DNA of 64,000 nucleotides, from assembly GCF_017498545.1 (NCBI RefSeq), contig NZ_CP071793.1:5481001-5545000 (forward strand), in the 5' to 3' direction. Every line of letters begins with the position of its first letter. The first letter of the stretch is position 1. The stretch is from Sulfidibacter corallicola. GTDB taxonomy: Bacteria > Acidobacteriota > Holophagae > Acanthopleuribacterales > Acanthopleuribacteraceae. Below, piece after piece: positions 9,016 through 17,964 of the stretch. The notes beneath the pieces are model-generated. The model saw only the letters and a list, made by a program, of their open reading frames with translations, had not been told where the DNA came from and searched no databases. Made by a program: the position numbers and the translations under genes.

Positions 9016-10953
9016 ATGGGCTCCCGGCCAATCATGTCCTTCCCTTTGATGCTGACGCTTTCCTTCGCTTTTGTCTTCGGTGCCTCGCCGGGCACATCTT
9101 CCCTTCCAGAAATGGATCCGCCGCTTCCCATCGAGGGAAGAAGCGACGTCGGCTTGCACCCTCACGGCCAGAGGCGTTTTCTCCCGGCAGCCCGAGGCAC
9201 GCCTTCACCGGTGTACACCCCGCCCATCGGCATTCCCGATCCCGATTGGGGGGCCTTTCATCCCATCACCGTCGACACGCCTTCGCTTCCCTCGGATTGG
9301 TCTCAGGCCGTCGATGGGTATTTCTACATCCAACCCTCCCATCCCGGATCCACCGATACCGATAACCCATTCGGGACTCCCACGCGACCGCGCTCGACGA
9401 TTCCGCGGAACATTCCGGCCGGCGGGGTGGTCGTGCTCTCAGGCTCTTTCGACGACAATGTCAGCCGCACGATCACGGCTCAGGGGACCGCCGACAATCC
9501 CTGCTGGATCACGGGCTTGAACGAAGCCGAAGCGCCCACCGTGATCGGCAGCCTGGTCCTGCTCGATACCACCTACACCGTGGTGGAACACCTGGATTTC
9601 AACGGGGGCGACGGTAACTGCATCACCATCAGGGGCATGAACTCTCACCACGTCGCCGTACGTCACAACCGGTTTCGCAACCGAGTGCGCATCAGCACCA
9701 CCGCGGCGCTCGCATCCGTTCCGGATTTGGGCGGCGCACTCCACGACATCGTGATCTACGACAACGAGTTTCGTGAACTGGGGGATGTGGATACGGTGGA
9801 GGATCTCGATTTTCACGCCTATGCGCCGACACTGTGGGGTCGGGACGCGACCACGACCCAGCACCACCTGTGGTTCTTGTCGAATACCTGTCATCGCGTC
9901 AGTGGGGACTGTATGCAGGTCAACGCCGGCAATTGGACCGACAGCTATCGGTACCTACACCATATCTATGCAGGGCGAAACACGGCTTCCGAAAACCGTC
10001 AGAGCGCCATCTGGGTCAAGCAGGCGTCGGACGTGATCGTTTCCCAGAACCACGCCTACGACATGCACGGAGGCGGGGGCGGCAATGCCGGCAGCGGTTT
10101 CGGCGGGCAGTATGAAAAGGACAACGTCTGGTTCCTGTTCAACAGTGTCCACGATTCGGTATATGGATTCCGCCAGTCGGATACCGGCACCGGCGCCTTG
10201 GACGGCCAAATCTACTACATCGGTAACCTGATTTTCGATATCAGGCCCAATCCGGACCAAATGGACGACTATGACGATGCCAACTCCTGGAGCCAAGGAA
10301 CGGGCATCGCCCTTTGGCACGGCAACAGCGATCGGTACGTCGTCGACAATACCCTCTACAACGTTTTCGACGGCATCAATGCGATCTTCGACGGCGGCCT
10401 GGAGATTTCCGGCAACATCATCAGCATGATCGACGATCGCCCCCGCAGTGTGATGCTCTCACTGGAGCATCCCCTGCGAAACGGCCACGCGACCTTCGAT
10501 CGCAACCTGTTTTTTGACGACATGGGTTTGCGATTCTGGTTGTGGCCGGAAGGCGGCGGCTCCGCGGCACCCACCGATGTGCCGGGCGTGATCGCGGCAA
10601 CGGGCCAGTGCCAGGACTGTATCGAAGGCGACCCGCGCTTCACGGGTGTCGAACGCGGTGACTATTCACTTCGAGCGGACTCCCCTGCGATCGGTGAAAA
10701 CGTCAAACACCCGGCGTATGATCTTTTCCAAGCCCGCTACGGTATCGATATCTTCGTCGATTACCTGGGACGGCCTCGCGATCCCGAATCGCACGCACTG
10801 GGCGCGTTCGAGTTTCTGCCCAGTTGCCAGGGCCAGTGGCAATTCTGGAAAAGCCAAGGCGAGGTGCCGGCCAGTTTGGATCTGGACGCCAACGGTGTGG
10901 TCGACATACGCGATTTTCTGATGCAGATCGGCTCCTGTACAGCGACCCGGTAG
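9016..10953 (+). CDS. secreted parallel beta-helix protein with C-terminal dockerin-like motif
   Basis: A 645-residue predicted exported protein. It starts with a signal peptide (hydrophobic PLMLTLSFAFVFGAS after MGSRPIMSF), then a low-complexity proline-rich stretch, then a right-handed parallel beta-helix. The helix is seen as repeated short strands with Asn and Gly turns, for example VVEHLDFNGGDGNCITIRG, VAVRHNRF and VIYDNEF. Such folds occur in polysaccharide lyases and other glycan-active proteins, but I see no catalytic signature. The C-terminus has a calcium-loop signature LDLDANGVVDIRDFL with Asp622, Asp624, Asn626, Asp630 and Asp633, as in one dockerin half-repeat. The ATG at 9016 has AGGAG upstream; an open frame extends to 8728 but lacks coding character. 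Confidence 0.8.
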   Translation: MGSRPIMSFPLMLTLSFAFVFGASPGTSSLPEMDPPLPIEGRSDVGLHPHGQRRFLPAARGTPSPVYTPPIGIPDPDWGAFHPITVDTPSLPSDWSQAVDGYFYIQPSHPGSTDTDNPFGTPTRPRSTIPRNIPAGGVVVLSGSFDDNVSRTITAQGTADNPCWITGLNEAEAPTVIGSLVLLDTTYTVVEHLDFNGGDGNCITIRGMNSHHVAVRHNRFRNRVRISTTAALASVPDLGGALHDIVIYDNEFRELGDVDTVEDLDFHAYAPTLWGRDATTTQHHLWFLSNTCHRVSGDCMQVNAGNWTDSYRYLHHIYAGRNTASENRQSAIWVKQASDVIVSQNHAYDMHGGGGGNAGSGFGGQYEKDNVWFLFNSVHDSVYGFRQSDTGTGALDGQIYYIGNLIFDIRPNPDQMDDYDDANSWSQGTGIALWHGNSDRYVVDNTLYNVFDGINAIFDGGLEISGNIISMIDDRPRSVMLSLEHPLRNGHATFDRNLFFDDMGLRFWLWPEGGGSAAPTDVPGVIAATGQCQDCIEGDPRFTGVERGDYSLRADSPAIGENVKHPAYDLFQARYGIDIFVDYLGRPRDPESHALGAFEFLPSCQGQWQFWKSQGEVPASLDLDANGVVDIRDFLMQIGSCTATR

Positions 10954-11013
10954 GGTGTCCAGAGCGGTCGACTGGGGACCTTTGTCGCCGGGAAAACCGC
11001 CTTGGGGGGCGCC

Positions 11014-12033
11014 TCAGAAAACCTTGCTCACCTGCACGTCCAGGGTGAAGTCGACCGCGGGGCCGTTGCCCGTCAGATCTTCCATGAACCCGATCTGCAT
11101 CGCCCACCCGCCTGACAGCGAGCCGGCCCATCCCACACTGAAATTGATGGCGGCATCGTCCAGGTTGTCGAGCCCCGTATCGCGAAAGAGCTGACTACCC
11201 AGATCGAGCTGGGCGATCAGGGCGTGGCGCACCCGAAAGGTGCGTTCCAAGGCGAAGGAGCCGAAGATTCCGTTTTGCCGCATCTGGGCCTGCAAGTCCG
11301 CGTGCGGGTCGATGTGGGCCCAGGCCAGCATGCCGTGTATGTGGTACTTTTCAAAGGATTTGGAAAATATACCTTCCAGGCTGACATCGGTGCCGTCGCC
11401 GCCCTGATTCGACGCGCCCCAGGGGAGCTTGACGGCGGTCTTGAAGCTCAGGTCGAAGCCCCGTTCCCGTTGGTGGATGGCCTGGTATTTGGCGAAGATC
11501 ACCGGCTCGCCGAAAGCGAAGCGCCGTTTGCCGGTCTGGTAGGACGGAGCCTGGTCCCGAGGCCCGAACAGGAAGGAGAACGCGTCGTTGGGCACTTCGT
11601 CGCGGTTGTCGTTGGGCAGCCCGAACAGGCCGTGGTATTCCTGAATGAAGTGGTCGAGAAAGCCGCCGGAAGTACTTCGCCAGATCAACTGGGTGCCGAC
11701 CTCGAATCGCGTGCCCAACCCGCGGCGCACGTTGAGATACTGGGTCATCAGTTCGAAATCCAGATTCTGGATGTGGGTCTCGCTGGTTTCGCGCTCGAAG
11801 ATGTTCGAATAGCTGGTTCCCAGGTCCAGGCGCCATCGACCCGGGCCGATCGTCGGTGCGGCCTCGGCGCGAGGCGTATAGGTCAGCGTGTACAGTGGAT
11901 TGATTTCCGCCAGCCGCAAGGGCCCTTTGGGGGAAGCGGTTTCGCCCGCCTCGACCATACCGATGAGCGATAATGAGGTCACGCAAATCAAGGTCTTCAA
12001 CCCCATGTCCCATAGTGTTTTGGAAACCGGCAA
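11014..12033 (-). CDS. DUF3187 family outer-membrane-like protein
   Basis: A ~339-residue protein with a signal peptide (MGLKTLICVTSLSLIGMVEA) followed by a beta-rich body of alternating hydrophobic strands, ending in VDFTLDVQVSKVF, a terminal aromatic residue typical of outer-membrane barrels. The pattern (INPLYTLTYTPRAEAAP near the mature N-terminus, a DYGTSYSN-like strand, GWAMQIGFMEDLTGN near the end) matches DUF3187 proteins of unknown function in Deltaproteobacteria and Acidobacteria. I chose TTG at 12031-12033 because AGGGAGG lies just upstream; ATG at 12004-12006 is the main alternative. It converges with the beta-helix gene. Confidence 0.75.
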   Translation of the reverse strand: MPVSKTLWDMGLKTLICVTSLSLIGMVEAGETASPKGPLRLAEINPLYTLTYTPRAEAAPTIGPGRWRLDLGTSYSNIFERETSETHIQNLDFELMTQYLNVRRGLGTRFEVGTQLIWRSTSGGFLDHFIQEYHGLFGLPNDNRDEVPNDAFSFLFGPRDQAPSYQTGKRRFAFGEPVIFAKYQAIHQRERGFDLSFKTAVKLPWGASNQGGDGTDVSLEGIFSKSFEKYHIHGMLAWAHIDPHADLQAQMRQNGIFGSFALERTFRVRHALIAQLDLGSQLFRDTGLDNLDDAAINFSVGWAGSLSGGWAMQIGFMEDLTGNGPAVDFTLDVQVSKVF

Positions 12034-12320
12034 GACGCCTCCCTTCGGTGATCTTCGGCTTCGCACGCGGGGCCGCGAAGTCGTATCTGCGCATCATAGC
12101 CGAAATGCGGGGCCGATCGCGTATCGAGTACGTGGGAGACAACATCAACAGGACGGAGGGACCTGGATCGAGACTCTCCTTGCGACGGGACAGGGAAGGC
12201 GCATGGCGGGCTTGGCGGTGGGCACACAGCCGGAGCCGAAGTCGTGTAGGGCGGTCTTTGAGGTTTCTTTAAGTATGTTTTGGTCGAAAAATAAGGGTGT
12301 TTTGCTAAAAATATCGACTA

Positions 12321-12339
12321 ATTGAGATAGAGTCTCAAT
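12321..12339. promoter_or_regulatory. inverted repeat, candidate operator upstream of hemA
   Basis: A perfect 7-bp inverted repeat, ATTGAGA-TAGAG-TCTCAAT, with a 5-nt centre, ~230 bases upstream of the hemA -35 box. There is no U-tract, so it is unlikely to be a terminator. It could bind a dimeric regulator; it does not match the classical Fur or PerR box well enough to name one. Confidence 0.4.
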
Positions 12340-12519
12340 ATGTTACAAGTTATGTGCCGAATCCGTGACATCGTCGTCCAAGACAGGCGCCGTAATCACC
12401 CGTTTTACCCCAAATATGCCTATATAGGACGATTTCAGTCTTAATTACATAATTCGAAAAAAACTTGACTCGTCTTCTAAGTATCTGGTTTTTATATATT
12501 TGATGAGGCGGATTGGCGT

Positions 12520-12545
12520 GTGAACTTTTTGTGAACAAGGTGAAC
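12520..12545. promoter_or_regulatory. three GTGAAC repeats upstream of the hemA promoter
   Basis: GTGAAC occurs at 12520-12525, 12531-12536 and 12540-12545, in direct orientation and spaced 11 and 9 bases apart, ending 26 bases before the -35 box. The position suits an activator site; the protein is unknown. Confidence 0.3.
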
Positions 12546-12571
12546 AAGAATTAACGCCCGAGATCCCGATC

Positions 12572-12600
12572 TTGACCCTCTCATAGTGTAGATTTATAGA
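12572..12600 (+). promoter_or_regulatory. sigma70-type promoter of the heme operon
   Basis: TTGACC (12572-12577), a 17-bp spacer and TATAGA (12595-12600) are close to the consensus. Transcription would begin near 12607, which leaves only ~4 nt before the upstream ATG at 12611. This favours the hemA start at 12650. Confidence 0.65.
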
Positions 12601-12649
12601 CACGGCGACGATGTACTCTCTAGTAATTCGCGCAATCGGGATAGGATTC

Positions 12650-13933
12650 ATGACTTACTCACTCCACATCATCGGCACCAACTTCAAAAAGGCTCCCCTT
12701 GAACAGGTCGCTCGTGTCCAATGGCCGGATCGTGAATTCATCAGTGCCTTTCTGAAGCACGCCCGCGCCGTCCTGGGCCTGGACGAGATCTTTTTTTTAC
12801 AGACCTGTAATCGCCGCGAGTTTTACATCTACGCTCCGGCGGTCCATGGAGCCGATCGCGAGTTCTGCAGTCTTTTTCTCAACGAGGTCGGCCGCTCGAT
12901 GGGCCGGCACCTCGATCCCGCCGATTTTTACCATTTCCGCGACGACGAAGCCGTTCACCACCTGTTTCGCGTGGCCAGCTCGCTGGACTCGATGGTCCTG
13001 GGTGAGACCGAAATCATCAAACAACTGAAAGATCAGTCGACCGCGGGCATGAATCACGGTCACGTGGGTAAACGCCTGAATGCGCTGATCAATATCGCCC
13101 AGCGGGTTTCCAAGCAGGTCCGTCACCGTACCGACATCACCAAGAACGTGGTGTCCATGGCGTCGCTGGCGCTTCGCAACGTGACCCGGCACGTGGAACG
13201 CCGCAGCCACAAGCGCGTAGTGTTCGTCGGTGCCGGCCATTTCATCACCAGCATCCTGCCCACCTTCTGCAAGGCCACGTCGCTGGAACTGATCTTCGTC
13301 AACCGTACCCTGCCGACGAAGTTGGCCGAAACCTACGGCGGCACGGCCATGACCCTGGAAGCGTTTCTCGAGCAGCCGGTTCCTTTCGAAGCGATGGTCA
13401 CCGCGACCGGTGCGTCACACGCCCTGTTCACGGCCGAATGGTTCGAGCGCCACAATCCCGAGGCGCTGATTCTGGATGCGGCCCTGCCGCGCGACGTGGA
13501 CGCCAGCGTGGGTGAGATGGAACATATTCAGTACCTCGACCTGGCCGAAATGGAAGACATCCTGGCCGTCAACCGCGCGGCGCGCGAGGCCGAGATCCCC
13601 AAAGCCCAGCCGTTGTTCGAGGAAGGGCTGCAAAAGCTGGAACAACGCTGGTTGGAATTCGAGTTGGCGACCTACAACCAGGCTATTTCCAAGCACTACC
13701 GCGACACCGGTGAAAAGGCGCTTTCGCACCTGATGAAAGAACAACTCGCGGATCTCAGCGACGAGCAGGCCGAAGCCATTCGGGACTGGACCGAGAGCCT
13801 GGTCGGCAAATTGACCAACATCCCGATTTTGGGTCTCAAGGGTGTCGCCCGCGAAATCGGTCCCGAGGCCATCGAGGCCTACACCCGCCAGGTGGGTGCG
13901 AACTCAAATCTGTTCAAATCGCAGGCATCATGA
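12650..13933 (+). CDS. hemA: glutamyl-tRNA reductase HemA
   Basis: HemA reduces glutamyl-tRNA(Glu) to glutamate-1-semialdehyde with NADPH, the first committed step of C5-pathway tetrapyrrole synthesis. The ~427-residue protein has the catalytic Cys53 in LQTCNRREFYIY, VASSLDSMVLGETEI, the NADPH-binding RVVFVGAGHF-like segment and a C-terminal dimerisation helix region. The start at 12650 (AGGA upstream, MTYSLHIIGTNF) is chosen over ATG 12611 because of the mapped promoter. An eight-T run at 12791-12798 lies within the gene just before the active-site codons. Its stop overlaps hemC by four bases, making it the head of hemACDLE-hemJ. Confidence 0.95.
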   Translation: MTYSLHIIGTNFKKAPLEQVARVQWPDREFISAFLKHARAVLGLDEIFFLQTCNRREFYIYAPAVHGADREFCSLFLNEVGRSMGRHLDPADFYHFRDDEAVHHLFRVASSLDSMVLGETEIIKQLKDQSTAGMNHGHVGKRLNALINIAQRVSKQVRHRTDITKNVVSMASLALRNVTRHVERRSHKRVVFVGAGHFITSILPTFCKATSLELIFVNRTLPTKLAETYGGTAMTLEAFLEQPVPFEAMVTATGASHALFTAEWFERHNPEALILDAALPRDVDASVGEMEHIQYLDLAEMEDILAVNRAAREAEIPKAQPLFEEGLQKLEQRWLEFELATYNQAISKHYRDTGEKALSHLMKEQLADLSDEQAEAIRDWTESLVGKLTNIPILGLKGVAREIGPEAIEAYTRQVGANSNLFKSQAS

Positions 13934-14814
13934 TTCGAATTGGAACGCGTGGAAGTAAATTGGCTCTGGTCCAAGCCGAATGGGCCGCCGATCAACTTCG
14001 TCGAAACGGCCACGAGGCCGAGATCATCGTGATCAAGACCAAGGGCGACGTCATCAAAGACCGCTTCGACAAAATGGAAGGCAAAGGTTTCTTTACCGCT
14101 GAAATCGAAGCGGCCCTTCTCCAGGACGAAATCGATCTGGCGGTTCACTGCCTCAAGGATCTTCCCACCGAAAATCCATCGGGCTTGAAGATCGTGGCGA
14201 TTCCCGAGCGCGAGGATCCGCGCGACTGCCTGGTCAGTGCCCGGGCTCTGGCGTTTTCCGAGGATGGTGTGCCGCAGCTCGACGGGTTGACCGTCGGCAC
14301 CAGTTCCAATCGCCGCGTCGCGGGTTTGGCGGCCTGGTGCCCCGAGGCGACCTTCGTCCCCATTCGCGGCAACGTGCCGACGCGCATCGCCAAGATGGAA
14401 GCCGGTGAAGCCGATGTGGTGGTGCTGGCCCAGGCGGGGCTGAACCGCTTGGCTCTCCAACGCGACGATCTCTTCTTCTATCCGCTGACCCAGGACGTGC
14501 TCGTGCCCGCGCCGGGACAGGGGGCGCTCGCCCTTCAGACGCGTGCCTCGTTCGATACCGATTTGTCGTTTTTCCACCACGAAGAGACGGCCCGCTGTGC
14601 CGACGCCGAGCGTCGCGTGCTGCGTTCCCTCGGTGGCGGTTGCCAGACGCCCTTGGGAGCCTGGGTCGGAAAAGTGGATGCAGGCTATCGGGTCAAAGTG
14701 TTTCTCGGACCTCAGGGTGAGTCTCAAACCCCGATTCGCCTCGACCTGACGGGACCCGATCCCGAAACCGCGGTGGAAGCCGCTTGTCGCAACCTGGCAG
14801 AAAGTCGTGAATGA
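13930..14814 (+). CDS. hemC: hydroxymethylbilane synthase (porphobilinogen deaminase)
   Basis: HemC polymerises four porphobilinogens into hydroxymethylbilane. The 294-residue protein starts MIRIGTRGSKLALVQAEW and shows DLAVHCLKDLP (residues 69-79, with the catalytic Asp), GTSSNRRVAGL, VPIRGNVPTRIAKM and PAPGQGALALQTR. The dipyrromethane cofactor attachment site is SLGGGCQTPLGAW with Cys238. It is slightly shorter at the C-terminus than many homologues (~310 residues). ATG overlaps the hemA stop and its own stop overlaps hemD by four bases, implying translational coupling. Confidence 0.96.
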   Translation: MIRIGTRGSKLALVQAEWAADQLRRNGHEAEIIVIKTKGDVIKDRFDKMEGKGFFTAEIEAALLQDEIDLAVHCLKDLPTENPSGLKIVAIPEREDPRDCLVSARALAFSEDGVPQLDGLTVGTSSNRRVAGLAAWCPEATFVPIRGNVPTRIAKMEAGEADVVVLAQAGLNRLALQRDDLFFYPLTQDVLVPAPGQGALALQTRASFDTDLSFFHHEETARCADAERRVLRSLGGGCQTPLGAWVGKVDAGYRVKVFLGPQGESQTPIRLDLTGPDPETAVEAACRNLAESRE

Positions 14815-15578
14815 AGTTCTATTTCACCCAGATCGATCCGCCCGACCCCGACATCGTGGCGAGGCTGGCTGAAAAAGGCTGGCAGGCCGTTCATTTGCCC
14901 TTTCGTCGGGTGGTGTTGGCACCCCCGGCTCCCGAACTGCGGTGGTCCGATTTCGATCTGTTGGTGATCTCTTCCAAGCAGGGTGCCCGTTGGTTGGCGC
15001 GCTACGGCGACCTCGACCTGCCGCCGATCGCCGCCGTGGGCGGCAGTACCCATCGACTTCTCGGTCGCTGGTGCGGAAATCTCCCGTTCGCGACCGATCC
15101 ACCCGTCCATGCGGCCGACCTGGTGGACCGTGTGCGACAGAGGTTCCCGAACCTCGGCACCCGGATCCTGTTTCTTCACGGAGCCGTTCATCGACCGGAC
15201 ATTCCCGAGGGTTTGGCCGGCTACCACGTTTCGTCGCTGCAGGTCTACCATACCGAGAATCTTTCGCAAGATTTTCCCCCCATTGATCATAGCGGCGTGG
15301 TATATTTCCAGGCACCTTCAACCGCGTTGGATTACCACTCCATCTACAGGCAGCCTCCTCGGAGAATCGCGGTCATCGGTCCTACGACGGCAAAAGCCGT
15401 CAAGCAACTCGGCTGGCATATCGATTTTCAACCGGCCCGACCGGAAGCGTCATACATGGTGGAGGCACTTCCTTCTCCCGATTCCTGGGAGGTCGGCGAC
15501 AGCCCTGAACGGAACACACGATTCGAACATCGCGGATCGGAAACATCAAGACGCAGCGAGGAAAACGGCAATAAATGA
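14811..15578 (+). CDS. hemD: uroporphyrinogen-III synthase HemD
   Basis: HemD closes hydroxymethylbilane into uroporphyrinogen III with inversion of ring D. Sequence conservation in this family is low, so the call rests on position between hemC and hemL plus recognisable elements: a two-domain layout of ~230 residues, DLLVISSKQGARWLARYG in the first domain, VYFQAPSTALDYH and RIAVIGPTTAKAVKQLGW in the second (the SPSA/IGxxTA pattern of HemD). The last ~25 residues are charged and appear to be a disordered tail. It overlaps both neighbours by 4 bp. Confidence 0.88.
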   Translation: MKFYFTQIDPPDPDIVARLAEKGWQAVHLPFRRVVLAPPAPELRWSDFDLLVISSKQGARWLARYGDLDLPPIAAVGGSTHRLLGRWCGNLPFATDPPVHAADLVDRVRQRFPNLGTRILFLHGAVHRPDIPEGLAGYHVSSLQVYHTENLSQDFPPIDHSGVVYFQAPSTALDYHSIYRQPPRRIAVIGPTTAKAVKQLGWHIDFQPARPEASYMVEALPSPDSWEVGDSPERNTRFEHRGSETSRRSEENGNK

Positions 15579-16861
15579 AGACATCGCAGGCTCTTTACGA
15601 AAAAGCGGTCGCAGTTCTGCCCGCCGGGGTCAATTCACCGGTACGCGCATTTCGTTCCGTCGGGGGTACTCCGATTTTCATGGAACGCGGTGAGGGTGCC
15701 TATCTGGTAGATGTCGATGGCAACCGCTATCTGGATTTTTGTGGCTCCTGGGGTCCCCTGGTTTTGGGACATCGCCACCCGCGCGTCACCGCGGCCATCG
15801 AAGATGTCGTCTCACGCGGCTGGACCTTCGGCACGCCCGTCGCCGAAGAAGTGGCCCTGGCCGAAATGGTGGTGGACAAGCTGCGCGCCGTGGAAATGGT
15901 TCGTTTCGTCAACAGCGGAACCGAGGCCGTCATGTCGGCGATCCGCCTGGCGCGAGGATGCACGGGTCGCGATCGCGTTTTGAAGTTTCGCGGCTGTTAT
16001 CACGGCCACGTGGATTACCTGTTGGTGGATGCCGGCAGCGGTTTGGCGACGTTCGGCACGGCCAGTTCGGCCGGTGTACCCGAGGCGTTCGCCCGTTTGA
16101 CGGCGACCATGCCGCTGAACGATCCCGCCGGCCTGGCCCAGTTGTTCGAGTCGTTGGGCGGCGAATTGGCCGCGGTGGTGATCGAGGGCGTTCCCGCCAA
16201 CAACGGCCTTTTGGTGCAGACGCCCGAATACGTGGCCCAATTGCGCGAACTCTGCGATCGATACGGTTGCCTGTTGATCTTCGACGAAGTCCTCTCCGGA
16301 TTCCGCATGCCCAAGGTCATGGCCTACGAGCAATACGGCGTCTCGCCCGACCTGATCACCATGGGCAAGGTCATCGGTGGCGGCATGCCGGTCGGGGCCT
16401 ATGGCGGTCGCGCCGAGATCATGCAGCGCATCGCGCCGTTGGGCGATGTCTACCAGGCGGGAACCCTTTCCGGCAATCCGGTGGCCATGGCCGCGGGTTA
16501 CGCCACCCTTCGCGAATATTACGAGTCCGACGTACCCGGCCGCATCGAAGAGCTGGGCGGCCATTTGGATCGCGGCATGCAGGATGCGCTGAGTTCCGTC
16601 GCCGAGATGGGCTACCTCCGCCAGGGTTCGCTGTTCTGGCTCTATTTCCATCGCGACGAAGCGCCGCGTGCCGCGGAGGACATCTCCGGCCAGGGTGCCG
16701 AAGTCTACGCACGCCTGCACCGATTTATGTTGGAACATTCCATTTATCTCGCCCCCTCTTCCTACGAGGTTGGGTTCCTCAACACCGCGATGACCGAAGC
16801 CGATCTGGATCGCTTCGTCGAGGTGCTGCGGGCGGCCGTTAAGGAGGGCCTGGTCCAATGA
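15575..16861 (+). CDS. hemL: glutamate-1-semialdehyde 2,1-aminomutase
   Basis: HemL isomerises glutamate-1-semialdehyde to 5-aminolevulinate using pyridoxal phosphate, the step after HemA. The 428-residue class-III aminotransferase-like protein has the GSA motif VLPAGVNSPVRAFRSVGG, VRFVNSGTEAVMSAIRLAR, LLIFDEVLSGFR and the PLP-binding Lys265 in TMGKVIGGGMPVGAYGG. It is complete. The ATG sits within the ATGA overlap with hemD, and the gene ends overlapping hemE. HemA and HemL in one operon fits substrate handover of the unstable semialdehyde. Confidence 0.97.
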   Translation: MKTSQALYEKAVAVLPAGVNSPVRAFRSVGGTPIFMERGEGAYLVDVDGNRYLDFCGSWGPLVLGHRHPRVTAAIEDVVSRGWTFGTPVAEEVALAEMVVDKLRAVEMVRFVNSGTEAVMSAIRLARGCTGRDRVLKFRGCYHGHVDYLLVDAGSGLATFGTASSAGVPEAFARLTATMPLNDPAGLAQLFESLGGELAAVVIEGVPANNGLLVQTPEYVAQLRELCDRYGCLLIFDEVLSGFRMPKVMAYEQYGVSPDLITMGKVIGGGMPVGAYGGRAEIMQRIAPLGDVYQAGTLSGNPVAMAAGYATLREYYESDVPGRIEELGGHLDRGMQDALSSVAEMGYLRQGSLFWLYFHRDEAPRAAEDISGQGAEVYARLHRFMLEHSIYLAPSSYEVGFLNTAMTEADLDRFVEVLRAAVKEGLVQ

Positions 16862-17895
16862 TGTTTATCGACGCCTGTTACCGAAAACCCACGCCGCGTC
16901 CGCCGGTTTGGATCATGCGCCAAGCGGGTCGCTACCTTCCCGAGTACCGGGAGATTCGCGCCAAGCACAGCTTCCTCGAGATGTGCGGCCAACCCGAGGT
17001 GGTTCGTGAAGTGACCCTGCAGCCCATTCGGCGTTTCGACATGGATGCGGCGATCATCTTCTCGGATATCCTTCTGCCGTTGACGCCGATGGGCCTGCAG
17101 TTGCGGTTCGCCCAGGGCGAGGGACCGGTGATCGACAACCCGATCACGACCGAAGCCGACGTCGCCGCACTGCGCGATCCCGACTTCTCCAAGGAAATGG
17201 ACTTTTTGGCCGAAGCGCTCAAGATCACCCGCGCCGAACTGTCGAAGGACAAAGCGCTGCTCGGTTTTTGCGGGGCCCCGTTCACCCTGGCCTGCTACGC
17301 GATCCAGGGCCACGGCGGCGGCAATTTCGACTACGTGCGTCGCTGGATCTACAGCAACCAGGCGACCTTCCGCGCCCTGATGAAAAAGTTCACCCTCATG
17401 ACGGTGGAATACCTGAAGATGCAGGTCGCGGCCGGTGCCAATGCCGTCCAGATCTTCGATTCCTGGGGCGGCGCCCTTTCCGCCTACGACTACCTCCAGT
17501 TCGTGTTCCCCTACGTCAAGAAGATCATCGAGCGCACGAGCATGTTGGGCGTGCCCCGCATTCTGTTCGTCAAGAACGCGTCCCACTTCCGCAGTTTCCT
17601 GCGTACCTCCGAAGCGGAGGTCATCGGTCTCGACTGGACCATGCCGATGGAAGAGTCGCGCAACATCCTGGGTGAGGACTATGCGATCCAGGGCAACCTG
17701 GATCCGATGATCCTCTTCGCCGACAAGGATTACGTGGTGAGACGCACCAAGGCGATGTTGGAAGTCAATTACGGAAAACCGGGGTACATCGCGAACCTGG
17801 GCCACGGGATTCACAAGGAGACGCCCATCGAACACGTGGCGGCCTTCGTCGAGACCGTGAAAACCTTCGATCACGCGACCGGGCCAGACTTCTGA
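16858..17895 (+). CDS. hemE: uroporphyrinogen decarboxylase
   Basis: HemE removes four carboxyl groups from uroporphyrinogen III to give coproporphyrinogen III. The 345-residue cytoplasmic enzyme shows the N-terminal signature PVWIMRQAGRYLPEYRE (Arg21 and Arg25 bind substrate carboxylates), FSDILLPLTPMG with the catalytic Asp, FCGAPFTLA and the C-terminal NLGHGIHKETP. Two in-frame ATGs (16858, 16861) are adjacent; the first overlaps the hemL stop. After its stop comes a short GC-rich hairpin (around 17896-17921) without a U-tract, then hemJ, so read-through is plausible. Confidence 0.97.
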   Translation: MMFIDACYRKPTPRPPVWIMRQAGRYLPEYREIRAKHSFLEMCGQPEVVREVTLQPIRRFDMDAAIIFSDILLPLTPMGLQLRFAQGEGPVIDNPITTEADVAALRDPDFSKEMDFLAEALKITRAELSKDKALLGFCGAPFTLACYAIQGHGGGNFDYVRRWIYSNQATFRALMKKFTLMTVEYLKMQVAAGANAVQIFDSWGGALSAYDYLQFVFPYVKKIIERTSMLGVPRILFVKNASHFRSFLRTSEAEVIGLDWTMPMEESRNILGEDYAIQGNLDPMILFADKDYVVRRTKAMLEVNYGKPGYIANLGHGIHKETPIEHVAAFVETVKTFDHATGPDF

Positions 17896-17964
17896 GTCTC
17901 GCGGGGGGCTTCCCCGAGAGGCCCGTCTCCACCTCGGTCAACCCTCGTTCAAAGGAATCTCGCC

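Larger units (their letters stand above)
12034..12649. other. AT-rich regulatory region upstream of the heme operon
   Basis: About 615 bases without a supported gene, of which ~12240-12640 are conspicuously AT-rich against the surrounding GC-rich coding sequence. It holds the hemA promoter, an upstream 7-bp inverted repeat and three GTGAAC repeats, each listed separately. Small open frames in this stretch have no ribosome-binding site or recognisable product. Confidence 0.7.

Noticed and set aside
12350..12651. Small minus-strand frames in the AT-rich region before hemA
   Set aside because: They overlap the promoter elements and have no ribosome site or protein-like conservation.
17896..17921. 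Terminator between hemE and hemJ
   Set aside because: The hairpin CTCGCGGGG/CCCCGAGAG has one mismatch and no T-run, so I did not call it a terminator.
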